NCBI RefSeq assembly: GCF_003589595.1
Contig: NW_020653337.1
Span: forward strand, 298,810 to 362,809
Length of the DNA stretch: 64,000 bases
DNA from: Hyposmocoma kahamanoa
Taxonomy: Eukaryota > Arthropoda > Insecta > Lepidoptera > Cosmopterigidae
Direction of reading: 5' to 3'
The translations under genes and the position numbers were made by a program. Shown in pieces: positions 52,439 through 64,000 of the stretch. The stretch's first letter is position 1, and every line of letters begins with the position of its first letter. The notes under the pieces were generated by a model, which searched no databases, had not been told where the DNA came from, and saw nothing but the letters and a program-made list of their open reading frames with translations.

Positions 52439-55061
52439 AATATAAGTAACAAATTACCACGGCCATCAGACGGATCTAATAAATTGTAATCTAATCCAAT
52501 GTGCAACAATCTTCCACCGAGAATAATTTAACCAGATTCAGTGCCACAAACTGCATCAAGAAGCTCCGTGGCATGTCACCAAAAGATATGCAACACGCCA
52601 AACTGAAAACTGGTCTCTACAAAAGTTTATGATCTGACGCCCACATTTAGAAACCCTTAGAAAAATTTATTCAAAATATCTACTGAAATGATCATAGAAA
52701 ATGTGTACTTCCAAAAAGATCAATAATGCAGAAGCTGGTTGCAATTCCCGGACCTAACCTTCAATTGACCAGTTACCGCCCGAAAATATCAATGATGTAC
52801 AACTGGGTTCATGGAATATGACAAAGAGTTACGACACTGTTTAGAAGGTTTAATTTATAATATTTTTTTTAATTTTGAAGTCTGCTTAATGGATGAATAT
52901 AGTTTGGTTTTAATTTCAATTATAATCATGATAAAATGATTCTATATTTTTACTATTTTCGTTCATTACCTAGTGCCGCCGAGGAATAGGGATGGTTTAA
53001 TTATTATTGAATTTATACTATACTATACGTAATAATTCTTTAACATGTAGATAATCTTTTACCTTGTACCAGGCAACAAACTAAAATAGAAAATATAAGA
53101 ACACAAAATGAAAAACTAATAATCAAGAGTAAGATTAGTTGTTGATTATTATTATTTTATGGAATTTAAGGAATTTATAATTCATCAGTTCTAAGAACGA
53201 TGTAATATGGCGCACAAAGTGTCAATGATTTTGTTTTATTGTCTTAAATCTCCAATTATAATACGATTTGTTTCATGGTACTCTTTGTGATCAAAGTGTT
53301 TTTCACAAATAGTGGTTCTTTTTAATAATAAACATTTTAAAAGCCATGTAAATTGCGTGTGATTTTCACTAACACCATTTTAATGTTACCTGCTTTGGTT
53401 TAAAAAATACTCTTACAGCAGTATTGAATTTCGAACATCTTCAAGAAGTTACATACATTTAAAGACCAAAAATGAGTTAAGGAGCTCTAATTCATTTACA
53501 TCACTCTTAAAATACCGTAAATTGACGGCATTAGTCGCACCTTCATACAAATTAACTTGAAAGTTACAGCATTATTTGGGGTTAAAATCTGAAAATGAAA
53601 TTGTCATATCCCACATGATCGATATTAGTTAAAAAACTCGAACCGTTTTTTCTTTTGGTTCCAGTGAAAAGTTGAGTTTTTGAGTGTTACAGCATTATCG
53701 CTTTCCGGGACGTAAATATATATATATCAGCACATTAGTGTTCACATGTTAAATTATTCATGGAAAAACAAAATAAAGTTTGTCTGACGTAATTTTTGCT
53801 TCCATGTGTAACACTGAATCATGTTCTACCGCACCAATACATGTCAGGCAAAGCGTGCGAACCAAGCGCGTTCAAAAGCCTGTCGATTTTAAAATTTGTT
53901 GAAGTAGAAACTCGTTTAAGTGGAAGCCACTTTATTTGCGTGGAGTTGTATTTAAGTGTGTATGTATCCGCAATAAATTTCGAAGAACGGAACCATGATT
54001 TGACTTGAAGCAATGTTATTTCCGCAGAGTTCTCGATAAATTTCCTATAGCAGGGAAATAATCTTAGAAGCGTGTGCTTCAAATCCTTCGCGAATTTCGG
54101 CGCGGCGGCATTTTGCATGACCTTTATGTTCTTTATGACAGGCTCGATGCCATGCTTGCTATTTGATAGCCCAGAACCGTAATTTCACTAAGACCAAATG
54201 TACATTTCGAGAGCTTAAAGGTTCAAATTGCTACCTGGAACCGAACGCAAAACTTTATGAATTCACCAATTACAGAAGTAAAAAATACTCACTAGGTCAA
54301 AACTGAAGTTATTACTTTCACGGTATTACTTACATTACACGGAATACACGATTATTCGTTGTTAATTGTAAAACTTGCTCACCTCACTTGTGTATTTGAA
54401 AGGTTATGATTAACTGCTCTAAGCGTAAGAAAAAGCAGAGAATGGTACCTACCTAAGTTCCACAACAAACGCTTTTTGCTTCGCAATTTACCTTGTTGTT
54501 CGTGTTATAATAAAAACAATTCCTGTAATAGGTTATTTATGTCTGCCTTCCCAGTAAGAAGGGAAAAAAATATTATCTCCCCAAATTCAAATAAATTAAT
54601 AACTCGTGGATTGTTCGAGGAAAATTGAAGGAGTAAAATTCTGTACAACAAAATCCAATAACCCTAAAAAGCCAACGAGTCGGCATTAGCCAAAGTGCAG
54701 CGCAGATCAAAATCCAAGTACTTCAGTTAACTAGAAGTTTCCCATGAGAATACACATTTAAATGGAATTGCATGTCCCTACAGCACATGTCTTTGTACTA
54801 AGTATACATCGTTACTTTGGATATAGCAATAACCAGTGAACAATAGCAACAAACACGGCTACGTCTCGCCGATCGACCAACCCAGTTAATGAGATCGCAT
54901 TAGGCTAAGAGCAGCGCAAACCGCAATTCAACTATTCCACTCTTGGAACATATTCCACTCGAGGAAAACACCCCCTTGGGATAGAGTACAGGCTGTTTCT
55001 ACGTTGTTGAAACGACGTACCCCAATTCAATAGAGTTATACATTACTCGATACTTCTTAAT
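52439..55061. other. Intergenic sequence, nothing recognised
   Basis: AT-rich. GTTACAGCATTAT recurs within 53560-53700. A GC-richer patch around 53830-54120 has opposite-strand frames, but no family was recognised. Confidence 0.35.
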
Positions 55062-55674
55062 TAGTGTTCCCCAAAGGCAAGACCATGACAAGACTAACCC
55101 AGTTTCGATCTTGGTCTTGCCTTGGTCTTGCATCAGCGCACCTGCCTTTATATTGCAGATTCAACCAGACTGAACGTAACTGAATGAAAATTACCTATTG
55201 CTACTTATTAGATATGCAAAAACACCGATGCCGATTATCGTAAACCGCAGGTTATCATAATGTTGGACTATTAAATGAAAGTATTACGAAATGTGAGCTA
55301 GTGATAGAGGTGTTAATAACAGTTTTTTTAAACTTTAATTTAAAATTGTATTTGCATAAAGCGGAGAAAAAGGCAGCGTCATAATGTACACAGCAATACT
55401 AACAACAGCCATACATTTTTATGATGTATGTCCATAGGTACTCCATGAGTATTCATAGAGTTCAATATCAATTTAATGGATTTTGTCATTTTTCAAAAGT
55501 TTAATTTTCCGTTGACTGTACATAAATAGAAAAACAAACAAAAATCTAAAAAACCGAGAGACGCACGAGTCTCGCAGACTCAGTCAAAATTGGTCTTGGT
55601 TGTCATTAGATAGTCTTGGTCCTGGTCTTGGTCTTGCAGTTTTGCAAGACCAAGACTGATTTTCGACAACACTA
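55062..55674. mobile_element. hAT-like foldback element rich in GGTCTTG
   Basis: 613 bp with ends TAGTGTTCCCCAAAGGCAAG and, on the other strand, TAGTGTTGTCGAAAATCAGT. hAT elements typically start YAGTGTT. Sub-terminal arrays of CAAGACC/GGTCTTG lie inside both ends. Flanks TTCTTAAT and AAGTTAAT share five of eight positions, so the 8-bp duplication is only suggestive. Confidence 0.65.
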
Positions 55675-55749
55675 AAGTTAATAACACATTAGTACAAAAA
55701 TTAATGGCCGTGCTAGCCTAATCGTTTGACCTACCGACTCTCGAGGACC

Positions 55750-55995
55750 TCTGAATTTTTCGGAATTTATGTGGGAAATTTACCATGAGATTTTCGGTGA
55801 AGGAAAATATTGTGAGGAAACTGCACACACTACAAAGCAATTAAATAATGGATGGAGTTCGCAATTCGTTTTGCGCCCGCGTCGCAACTACAGCCCAAGC
55901 CCTCTAATTGTGAATGGCCTGTGCCTAGCAGTGGGACTACGTCTGCAAACTGTTATTGTTATTTATTATTACAACAATTTTTTTTTTTCAACGAG
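55750..55995 (+). repeat. Probable non-LTR or SINE 3'-end fragment
   Basis: TTTACCATGAGATTTTCGGT, AACTACAGCCCAAGCCCTCT and GCCTGTGCCTAGCAGTGGGA resemble a repeat often found in lepidopteran genomes, ending in TTATTGTTATTTATTATT. The assignment is from familiarity, not comparison. Confidence 0.5.
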
Positions 55996-56363
55996 GTTTC
56001 CAGTATTGACTCAAAGTAGTATAGTATAAAATACGAAACAATGTGCGAATTTCCAGAAAGCATAAACGTCTTTGTAATGAGAGCAAACCCGTGCTAAAAG
56101 GTTTCGAGTTAATTAAAAATAACCTCTATTACGAGTGAAATTTCCCAAATTGCTGCTCCGCATATAGTAACACCATCTGGCGACGTTGTAAAGAACTGTC
56201 GGTCCAACCTGTGTCACGCACCCCGCCTTTATGGAGATAGAAGCAATATGGCATTTGAAATTGTTTTACCAATACGATTTCATTGAAAAGCTCATACTAA
56301 TTGAGATAGAAGTGCTTAATCTATTTTATAATATTTCACAAGTACAAGTCCGACCGTATAGAG

Positions 56364-56481
56364 CATAGTTTCCCAAAGTGGTTTCTACCGCCCGAGTTGA
56401 AGAGTTCTGGGGAGTAGGGTAGGGGCTTCGGAAGCAATTTTGCGTTGATGGTGTCCAGGGAGTTAAGAGTATAAACTACAC

Positions 56482-56522
<41 letters not shown>

Positions 56523-56648
56523 TCCTGGTAAATTTTTGTGTTGAGTTAATATAAACAAATACATGTTTGTAATTATTGTGACGGTGGGCGTTGACATTTT
56601 TTTGTCTTGCCTGAGTGGGCGCTAAGCCATAAAGTTTAGGAACCTATG
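56364..56648. mobile_element. hAT-type MITE with 8-bp target duplication
   Basis: 285 bp. The ends are CATAGTTTCCCAAAGTGG and, on the other strand, CATAGGTTCCTAAAC. Flanked by GTATAGAG (56356-56363) and GTGTAGAG (56649-56656), 7 of 8 identical. Inside is a (TA)n run (56485-56515). hAT ends and 8-bp duplications agree. Confidence 0.82.
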
Positions 56649-56656
56649 GTGTAGAG

Positions 56657-58147
56657 AGTACGCTGCCACCTTTGGGACGACTCTGCTCGGTACTAGTTGT
56701 TGCCTTGTTGTCGTTCGAGTGAAAAGCAAAGAAACTTAATAAGAAGAGTAGTAGAAGATATTAAAAATTCTCGACCACTGCAGAAGTGGCCTGCTTGTCA
56801 ATTTTCTATCGGATTCATTTCGGAGAGTGTGCGCAGGAACTTTCCAATTTAGTTCTCCTCACCGTTATTCGCTTGGATCAGTCAACAAGAAACTTCGGAA
56901 CACGCCATCCTTATATCGTTGATATACCACCCATTCCCACGTAGCGCTTTGCTTTCATAACCTAACCTAACCACAGGTAAGACAAGGGTATGCAATACAC
57001 TACCGGCATTTCTGTATTTCCCGGAAACTACGGTTTAGGGCTATTCTAGGCTATAGTGAGTAGACGTGTTTTGCACACGTAACAAACGCGTACCATCGTC
57101 GATCACATTATCGCTTAACATCAAGTAAGATTGTAGCCAATCGTGTCTATTATATATAAAAATATATATATATGGGTGTATGTCGGAGTCAGTTATCACT
57201 TCAAACGTAATGTAACAGAATTGGGTGTATTGTTCACGTAATGTGCTTTACAAAATAATAAATCTTAGCTCATATTATTACGTGCTGTTTTTTTTTTAAC
57301 TTTTAGATAAACGATTTACGATTGACTATAATTCCAACACACATGCCTAGCCTTCCAAAAGGCGACGACGAAAAGGATTCTTGAAGAGACTGGCTCTTTG
57401 ACTGGTTCAAGCCCGGGGAGTATATCCGTGTCGAATGCTGCGTCGGGAGGAGCGTTTCGCCCGGACCCCTGAGGTCATGCGGCCTGTATAAACGGTCCAC
57501 TTCAGACCCCGTTTTCACTTTCCGTGCGCTGCACTGCTATGTAAACTTTGTCTATAATAGATTGAAACTTGTATATTTTGTACGTTATTATCACTGTTTA
57601 AAAAACCTCCTATGTTCAATCATTGATTAGGACCTCAACATGTCCGCAGTGAAGTCTGGGACATAGAATATTTTAATAATAATAATTTAAAATTTATTGT
57701 CTCGCTACAGTATTTTCGTTAATCTAATTGAAACAAATATTTAAAAAATAGTAAATTGAGACAAAAGGCTGACACTCATCTTATGATGAGATCGCGCAGT
57801 GCAGTTTTGCAGCCTCTCGCTAATCCCTTTGGTCTTGAGTGGGAAACATGGTAACGAGGGTTGATGAAGAATATTATATTAACATAATACTTATAAGACG
57901 CAACAAAGGTAAATATTTATATATAAATATATAATATAGAACAATGAGAGAAAATAATAAAGAAAAAATAAATTATAACAAAGAAATGTTAACTCAACCG
58001 TTAATGGGATTTGTTTCCGAGTGTATAAGTGTAGCTGTGTGTATATGACGTGTGCGTGAGTGTTGTCTTAATGTTGCATTTAGTAGCAATGATCATAAGT
58101 TGGAATAGGATTAGTTAATATCATGTCAAAATATTCTACCGTTTTCT
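56657..58147. other. Intergenic sequence with one GC-rich frame
   Basis: No supported gene. At 57303-57518 a 71-codon minus-strand frame in GC-rich DNA (RIYSPGLNQSKSQSLQESFS) may be a relic of coding sequence or a retroelement. I do not recognise it. Confidence 0.3.
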
Positions 58148-58412
58148 AACCGACTTGAAAAAAAGGAGGAAGTTCTCAATTCGTCTGTATGTTTTTTTGT
58201 ATATGTTTCGCGATAACTCCGGCTTTAAATGATAAATTTGTGAACCGATTTTGATGATTCTATTCTTTTTCGTTGGAAATTGGTTGTAAGAACCTCGGTA
58301 GTGGCTTCATTTAAATTTGAACAAAATATTGCACCTCTAAGGGTGGGAAACCAGGGGACTTTCAATAAAACTTGGCAAATAGATGTAATTCCACGAACTT
58401 TTGAGGTCGGTT
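58148..58412 (+). mobile_element. TIR element family T, full-length copy
   Basis: 265 bp starting AACCGACTTGAAAAAAAGG and ending TTTTGAGGTCGGTT, so the ends are inverted copies of AACCGACYTSAAA. No ORF. Other copies are at 9224-9710, 19579-19745, 21656-21818 and 63595-63690. Confidence 0.85.
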
Positions 58413-61400
58413 TTTAGCACTGTGTGCTGTATTATAAGGTTTTACAGTATGCATGTTTCAGGTTTTCTGCAGCCAGTGGTCGCCATGAGGCCGATTTATT
58501 TATATTATGACCAAAATATGGTGATAGTATCTGCACATGCGTCACTGTTGCCTTCATCGCCTCGTCGAAACCGCGTAAATTAAAGCGCAGTGTTAACAAA
58601 CACCTATCACTCCCTGTCCCCTAGTTACTGTAAATTAGGGATTAGCTTAACATTAAACATATTCATGTCGGTATTGGCGCAAGGCCAAATGCCAATGTAG
58701 TATCCAAAACAAAAAAACATCGAGTCAATCCGCTTTCAAACAGAAACAAAAATAATTAAAAATTGTGTTAGATCATTAGTATTAATAGATATTAAAATAA
58801 ACAAAACCTTGTTATGCCTACCTGTTTAACCTCTAACTCTAACGAAAAACTTTATCAACCTTATTAATATAAAAAATTTGGCGTTCATTCAATTGATAGG
58901 TTCAAAGGTTAGCCCGTGACATATAATATACAGTAACGAGTACAATGTTACTTTAATATTTTACCAACCACAATCAATATATTGCTTAAAGTTCGTTAAT
59001 ACAAATTACACAGATCAGACGCCCTACGTACGAAGAAGAAGCCTCGTAAAGTGTCTTAATATTTCAATCTATAAGTAAGTAATACAAGTTTAGCTCCTTG
59101 GAGACGGGGGCCGGGAGGTATTGGATTCGATTGCGGCCGAAGCGGAAATGAAAATAATGTTGTGCGGGTTCACAAAATTAGCTTGGTGTAATACGAATTT
59201 TAACTTACGTAACAAACGGGCTGAATTTCAGATTTACTAATTAACCAGTAGCAATATTATCCACTTTGAATATTCGAGCTTAATTAAAAATCAACACTAA
59301 CGGATTTATGGGCTTTTTGGTACGTGTTGTATACAATAAAGTTAATCTTGGGAATATATTCCATTGAAATTTAAGTCAGAAACGACACGAAGGACTTCAG
59401 TTCAAAATATAATTGGCAACACTAGTTGTACATCATTATGTAAGTAGGTACCGCGTAATAGTCAGTACGTAAAACTAGGCAAGGGCCTTCGAAAACCTTT
59501 TTCATCCAATCCCTCCCACCTGTACTCATCTAAAACAATATTCTATCTCCCGTAAAAAATAATAAATGCAATTTGTTTAAATTATTGACACGGCAATTTG
59601 CAGGCCGTGAGTAGGGTCGGACGAGCCCTCCCGGGGACCACCGTCGGGCCCCATGAGTTGCACGCTAAGGGCTTCGCTTTGATATACACGAAGGAATTGT
59701 TGCCCTTTCGTTCAGCTGCCGACGAAGCGCCGTCTCGAAGCACCGCTTTTCTTAAGGCAAAGGAAACTGTTGCTTAATGTAAACAAGAGGCGAAAAATCC
59801 AATAGATATACAGGATAGAAGCAATTGGAAAACTGTGATCTCTGCCTACCACAATGGGAAAAGGGCGTAAAGTATGTGTAGATACGAATGACAAGTAAGT
59901 ACACTCTCTACAAGCAAGCCTATACATTGACACTTAACAACGACACGGTACCTCATTACCATATCGTGGTCTCCTCTATTCTAAGGCCGTAGTATACCAG
60001 CTTATAATAATAGTAGTAAAATCTAAAACAAGTCTAGTACAAATACAGGAAGACACTTCTCTTCATTAATGTAAATGAACCACCTACCCAATTACAAGCG
60101 AATAACCCTCAGCGTCCAAACAAAATCTACCCATTTCCAATCTCTGTTTCTTTTCGAACTAATCCATATTTGTTACACAATGTGTATTACAACCTACCTA
60201 CAGGTGTTGTAAACCCGTGAGTTAATCAGCGCGCGGCGGCCCCGGGGGCGCGGGGCTCACGCGAACTGCGCGCTAAGCATCTTTGCTTTTATACACTCGC
60301 GTTCGTGCCCCCGAGGGATTACCGCCGGCCCTTCCCATAGATCCACTGACCCACAGCCCTTTCTACGCGTTTGTTCTTCCTTTGAAATCGCTTTCGGCGA
60401 ATCTCACTCTACTAACAAATCATTACTTTGATTCCATCGTCGCAAAATCGTTCGAATGAATTCTAATTCAAACCATTCAATTACCTACTCAAAATCAGTA
60501 ATTCCAACAAACAGTCACAATTTCACATTTTTCCAAATTATTATTGGCAAATATTAGCTTTGATGTTCTTTCCTGACGAACTTTTCCTCTTCCACTTTCT
60601 ATGGTCACCTTCTATGCCTTTTAACTCAATACATTTATTTTTTTCTGTAATGTTTTCACCAAACTCAGCCTTTTGACCATTTCAGCATCAAATGGACTGT
60701 TTGAACACAATTTAAAAACCGGCTTTTCACATGGCAAAGAAAAAGTTGAAAAGTATTGTTCATAAACGGAAGGCCCATCAAAAGCTCGACGATAATTTTA
60801 ATGGTGGGGCTTTTCACTAAAACTGTTCCGCACTTTTTATTGCTGCGTTTGTTCGAGCACCCTCGCGGGCTTACATTTAAGGAAGGCCGCTTCAGCAGCT
60901 GCTGTAAAATGACGATTAAATGTATTTAATATTCAGAGTAATGCACTCGGAGTGGTTTTGAAATTATTTTTGGGGATTGCTTTTGTTTTCGGAATGAAAT
61001 TCTACTTTAAATAAATAACATTGTTCAGAAAGGAAAAGTAGCAAACCAACGTAGCCGATATGAACGTCAACCGCACCGTCAGCGCGCTTAATGGGCACGC
61101 GAAGGGCACGGAACTCACGAGACGACATGCAGCGACATGTGAATGAGAGACTTATTATAATGGCGAACTAAAAGTAGTGAAGTTGGCAATTTGTGGGATT
61201 CGAAAGTTCCAATCGGATCTTTGAGGCCAGCGATGCGTAACGACGTTGTACAGTGACTTCACTGCATACACATCATCCGACAATGTTAGGATCAGACCAA
61301 ATATTTTTTTGTCTTAACGGACCCTTTATAATATAGTGCAATGTCGACAAACAAACCCTATGCATTAGGATTATACAATGAAGCGGAGGAACGGCTGCAG

Positions 61401-61544
61401 CCGTAGCATGACGGTATATAACAGGCGACTTATGATAAACCTCCCGGTGACATATTTATTGAAACCGATAGAGCTGCATTGCTATTATTAAACTTTCTTT
61501 TTTATGTTACAGTTTTTACATAAATGAAATGTTTAGTTTAAGTA
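58413..61544. other. Gene-poor stretch with paired GC-rich islands
   Basis: No supported gene. GC-rich islands at about 59603-59725 and 60195-60335 share a core (GCACGCTAAG..CTTYGCTTTKATATACAC in outline). Another GC-richer patch is at 61060-61120. They could be regulatory. No frame or known repeat explains them. Confidence 0.35.
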
Positions 61545-62839
61545 CATAGGGCACGCTATAAGTTTCCGGAACTGGCCACTTAGATAAACCATATTTAAAA
61601 AGTAATCACAACATTTGAAAATGGAACTCTTTGGCTGTAGAATACAGTTTGTTTTATCTGACTGTCAGTTGTTTTTACATTCTGGCATCATTTAAAAATT
61701 GGTTGTCTACATCACCTTGGATTTAACTCGTGAAAATTTTTGTAGTTTTGATTTTCTACGACTTTAAGTGTAATGTAACAGCTCAGCGTAGCTTCGGTCG
61801 GCTTCAAACTGTTTTTGGCGATGAAGCACCATGGAAGACGACTATTTATAGCTAGTTTGCAGAATTCAAACGCGGTCTTGTGAATCTCAGTGACGAATTT
61901 CGTGATGGTCGCCCGTCCACTGCAGTGAACAACAAAAACATCGATACTGTGCGCCATATGATCAAAACAGGCAGGCATGTGACATACCTTGAGATTCGGG
62001 CATCTTTAGGCATACGCATGAGTCAAATACAATCTACTATCTAATACTACATAAACATTTGGGTGTGAAAAAGCTGTGCTCTCGATGGATCCCACATAAT
62101 TTGACTGAGGCTCAAAAAAACGGATCGCGTCACTTGGCACAATGCCATGCTCAATAGATTCAACGAAGGGGCAGGGAAGAGGAAGGGAAGGGGAAGGAAT
62201 TCAAATTTGGCGTGGGACATAGTAAAAGGTGACCAAACACGGATTTATAGTTACGATCCCAAAACAAAGCAGCAATCGCACGTATGGGTCTTTCGAAATG
62301 AGCCGAAACTAACTAAAGTGGCGCGCGTGCAAAGTGCCTCTAAGCGGATGATTGCTTCTTTTTTTAATTAAACTGGACACGTGGCTACTGTTGCTTTGGA
62401 GAATCGTTGTACCGTGAATAGTGATTGGTAGACGACCATTTGTTTGCCGGAAGTTATTTACAAACTCTTTAAAAATAACCGTAAACGCCACCACCATAGT
62501 GCCAGTTGTCACACGGCCAGACAGACAAATGAATTTTTGAAGTTAAACAACGTTGACCTTATGAGCCATCCCGCGTACAGTCCCGACCCCTTGGCACCTT
62601 TTGACTTTTATTTATTTCCAAAAATTAAAAAATTGCTTCACCTGAAGAGGCTGTCGAAGAGTATGAAAAATATGTTTCAGAGTTTGTCACAGAGTAGTGG
62701 CACAAATGTTTTCAAAATTGATTCATTCGTATGAAAAAGTTCATTAAGGCTAGAATATTTTGAAAAACAATAAATTAATTTCTGACCATTTAGAGTATTT
62801 TTTTCTTATTAATTCCGGAAACTTATAGTGCGCCTCACG
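61545..62839 (+). mobile_element. mariner-family transposon, copy 2 (full length, decayed)
   Basis: 1295 bp with ends CATAGGGCACGCTATAAG and, on the other strand, CGTGAGGCGCACTATAAG, flanked by TA (61543-61544, 62840-62841). The transposase region is intact in length but carries many stops. Confidence 0.94.
61620..62735 (+). pseudogene. mariner transposase pseudogene (copy 2)
   Basis: Starts MELFGCRIQF. It retains the N-terminal helix-turn-helix region lost from copy 1, but broken by stops (61690-62090). The catalytic region has GDQTRIYSYD where the first Asp is followed by Gln instead of Glu, and a lost histidine block before the second Asp. It ends with HPAYSPDPLAPFDFYLFP, an insertion-shifted version of the third Asp motif. 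Fragments are in frames 62147-62371 and 62444-62734. Inactive. Confidence 0.9.
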
Positions 62840-62841
62840 TA

Positions 62842-63594
62842 CTATTACGTTTTGAGTTTCTTAATGATTTGTTACCTATTAAAGCTGGTGGCTCTGTAGC
62901 CAATGCTCAATAAATAAATAATAAAAACGACGGAACAATTTTAAACGCTTTCCAAATTTGCAAAACCCACACACAAAATATTTATGAAAAATGTCGGAGA
63001 AAAACTCACTCGGCTTATTTTATAACTTTCTAAGAACTTGTTTTTCTTACCCTCTCAATACTTTCGCTAAAACGTAATATTCATAGAAATACCGCTAGAT
63101 AATTTTACAATAAATTATTTATTATTTATTATATAAAACTATGGAATAAAAGATTTTTTTGACTTGGATTTTGATCGTGAATCAGCTAAACGTAACAACC
63201 CCCAATCATAAGCGGCTTTTTAATATCTTGTTTAGTTTCAGTTTTATTGTGTTATGTTAGTTCTTCTATTGACCATTTTAGTACCACTATGGATCCCTCT
63301 ATGGTAATCGCACCTAAATTCGCGCATTACTTGATTAGTTGTTATATTGACTACTTTAGTGCCATTTCGGATCGATTCACGCCTAACTTCACGCTACCAC
63401 CTCAACAAAAGTCATAAAAGACCCGTGGTAAGGGCGAGCAGCGCCGTCTTGATCCGATAGTGAACTTAGAGAATAACAATGAATTTAACCTCAATAAAAG
63501 CGAAGTGAAATCGGACTTAGATTTTATTTAGCGGTAATGTCTGTTTAGCAAAATCTCAAAATTCATATTGTAATAATCTTAATACAGACTACTA
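62842..63594. other. Intergenic sequence with a diverged tandem duplication
   Basis: No gene. At 63256-63410 two ~80-bp units align loosely: GTTAGTTCTTCTATTGACCA with GATTAGTTGTTATATTGACT, then TTTAGTRCCAYTWYGGATC in both. Confidence 0.5.
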
Positions 63595-63690
63595 AAAAAC
63601 CGACCTCAAAAGTTGGTGGAATTATATCTATTGGCCAAGTTCTATTGAAATTGGTTCCCGGAAAGTGCGTGAAAACGGATTCATCTTGTT
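63595..63690 (-). mobile_element. TIR element family T, partial copy
   Basis: AAAACCGACCTCAAAAGTTG, then TGGAATTATATCTATTGGCC and GAAAACGGATTCATCTTG match the right-hand end of the family in reverse. Truncated after about 95 bp. Confidence 0.78.
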
Positions 63691-64000
63691 TTTCTCACCT
63701 TGTTCAATAATAAATATATGTATAACAACCTGTCTCTTTTTATTATTTGTGTCTACCTCATTTTTCGCGCTCTGTTTTTACATTGATAAAATTACAGTGC
63801 AGAACTGTCAAAATGTTTTAAAATCAGCTATGATCTTGCGGTTATATTGGCACTGCGATATACTTTCGCGATCAGTGGTCGCGGCGCGCTCGTTGCGACA
63901 TAAATGTAGCGTCGCGGTGCTCGCCATGTTTGCCATTATAATAAAAATAAAAAAGTCGGTTTTGTCACTTACATTTACAAAGAATTTGACAGCTAAATGC
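63691..64000. other. Unannotated right flank
   Basis: A GC-rich patch (GCGATCAGTGGTCGCGGCGC at about 63868) but no gene or repeat recognised. Confidence 0.35.

Noticed and set aside
61712..61978. 88-codon minus-strand frame
   Set aside because: Antisense to the N-terminal part of the mariner transposase pseudogene.

Overview
This is AT-rich eukaryotic genomic DNA, almost certainly from an insect and most likely a moth or butterfly. It has spliced genes with GT/AG introns, no operons, and two mariner-family transposons. R1-clade, CR1/Jockey-like, Gypsy/errantivirus-like and BEL/Pao retroelements, tRNA-derived SINEs with (TTA)n tails and many short inverted-repeat elements fill the rest. Only two cellular protein genes can be supported with confidence. 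Everything else recognisable is transposon, and nearly all of it is broken.

Left part (1-17 kb): a mariner with an internal deletion (1383-2301), a small inverted-repeat element (2827-3014), two possible GC-rich terminal exons (about 3242-3349 and 6387-6470) and a P-element/THAP9-like transposase relic (5520-5930). Next comes the five-exon minus-strand gene for the box C/D snoRNP core protein NOP58 (7455-16099). Its introns hold a SINE, foldback elements, a TIR element carrying a nested non-LTR insertion with a clean target-site duplication, and a 17-bp-arm hairpin. A GC-rich TTA-flanked MITE lies just upstream of its start.

Middle (17-39 kb): an R1-clade element that has lost its reverse-transcriptase palm, two decayed copies of one CR1/Jockey-like element (plus strand 19.9-21.7 kb, minus strand 27.9-29.6 kb), several MITEs and a 99-bp tandem repeat next to a 400-base assembly gap. 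An apparently intact, intronless inosine triphosphate pyrophosphatase gene (25716-26294) follows. A 49-bp-arm inverted repeat sits at 29.8 kb, and fragments of a minus-strand Gypsy-type gag and protease at 35.2-38.5 kb.

Right part (39-64 kb): an errantivirus-like LTR element using a tRNA-Ser-type primer site (40457 to about 47580) is inserted inside the pol gene of a BEL/Pao element (about 39.4-50.2 kb). Both are dead. Then follow a 5'-truncated CR1-like element (51.4-52.4 kb), two hAT-type MITEs (55.1 and 56.4 kb), a TIR element (58.1 kb), GC-rich islands of unknown role (59.6 and 60.2 kb) and a second, longer mariner (61545-62839).

The two genes do not form a pathway: NOP58 builds ribosome-modifying snoRNPs and ITPA sanitises the nucleotide pool. 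I found no clear new defence or metabolic system. The most unusual observations are a non-standard base-pocket motif in the ITPase, the nested LTR elements with a poly(A)-only microinsertion in one LTR, several probably uncatalogued MITE families, and paired GC-rich motifs that may be regulatory.
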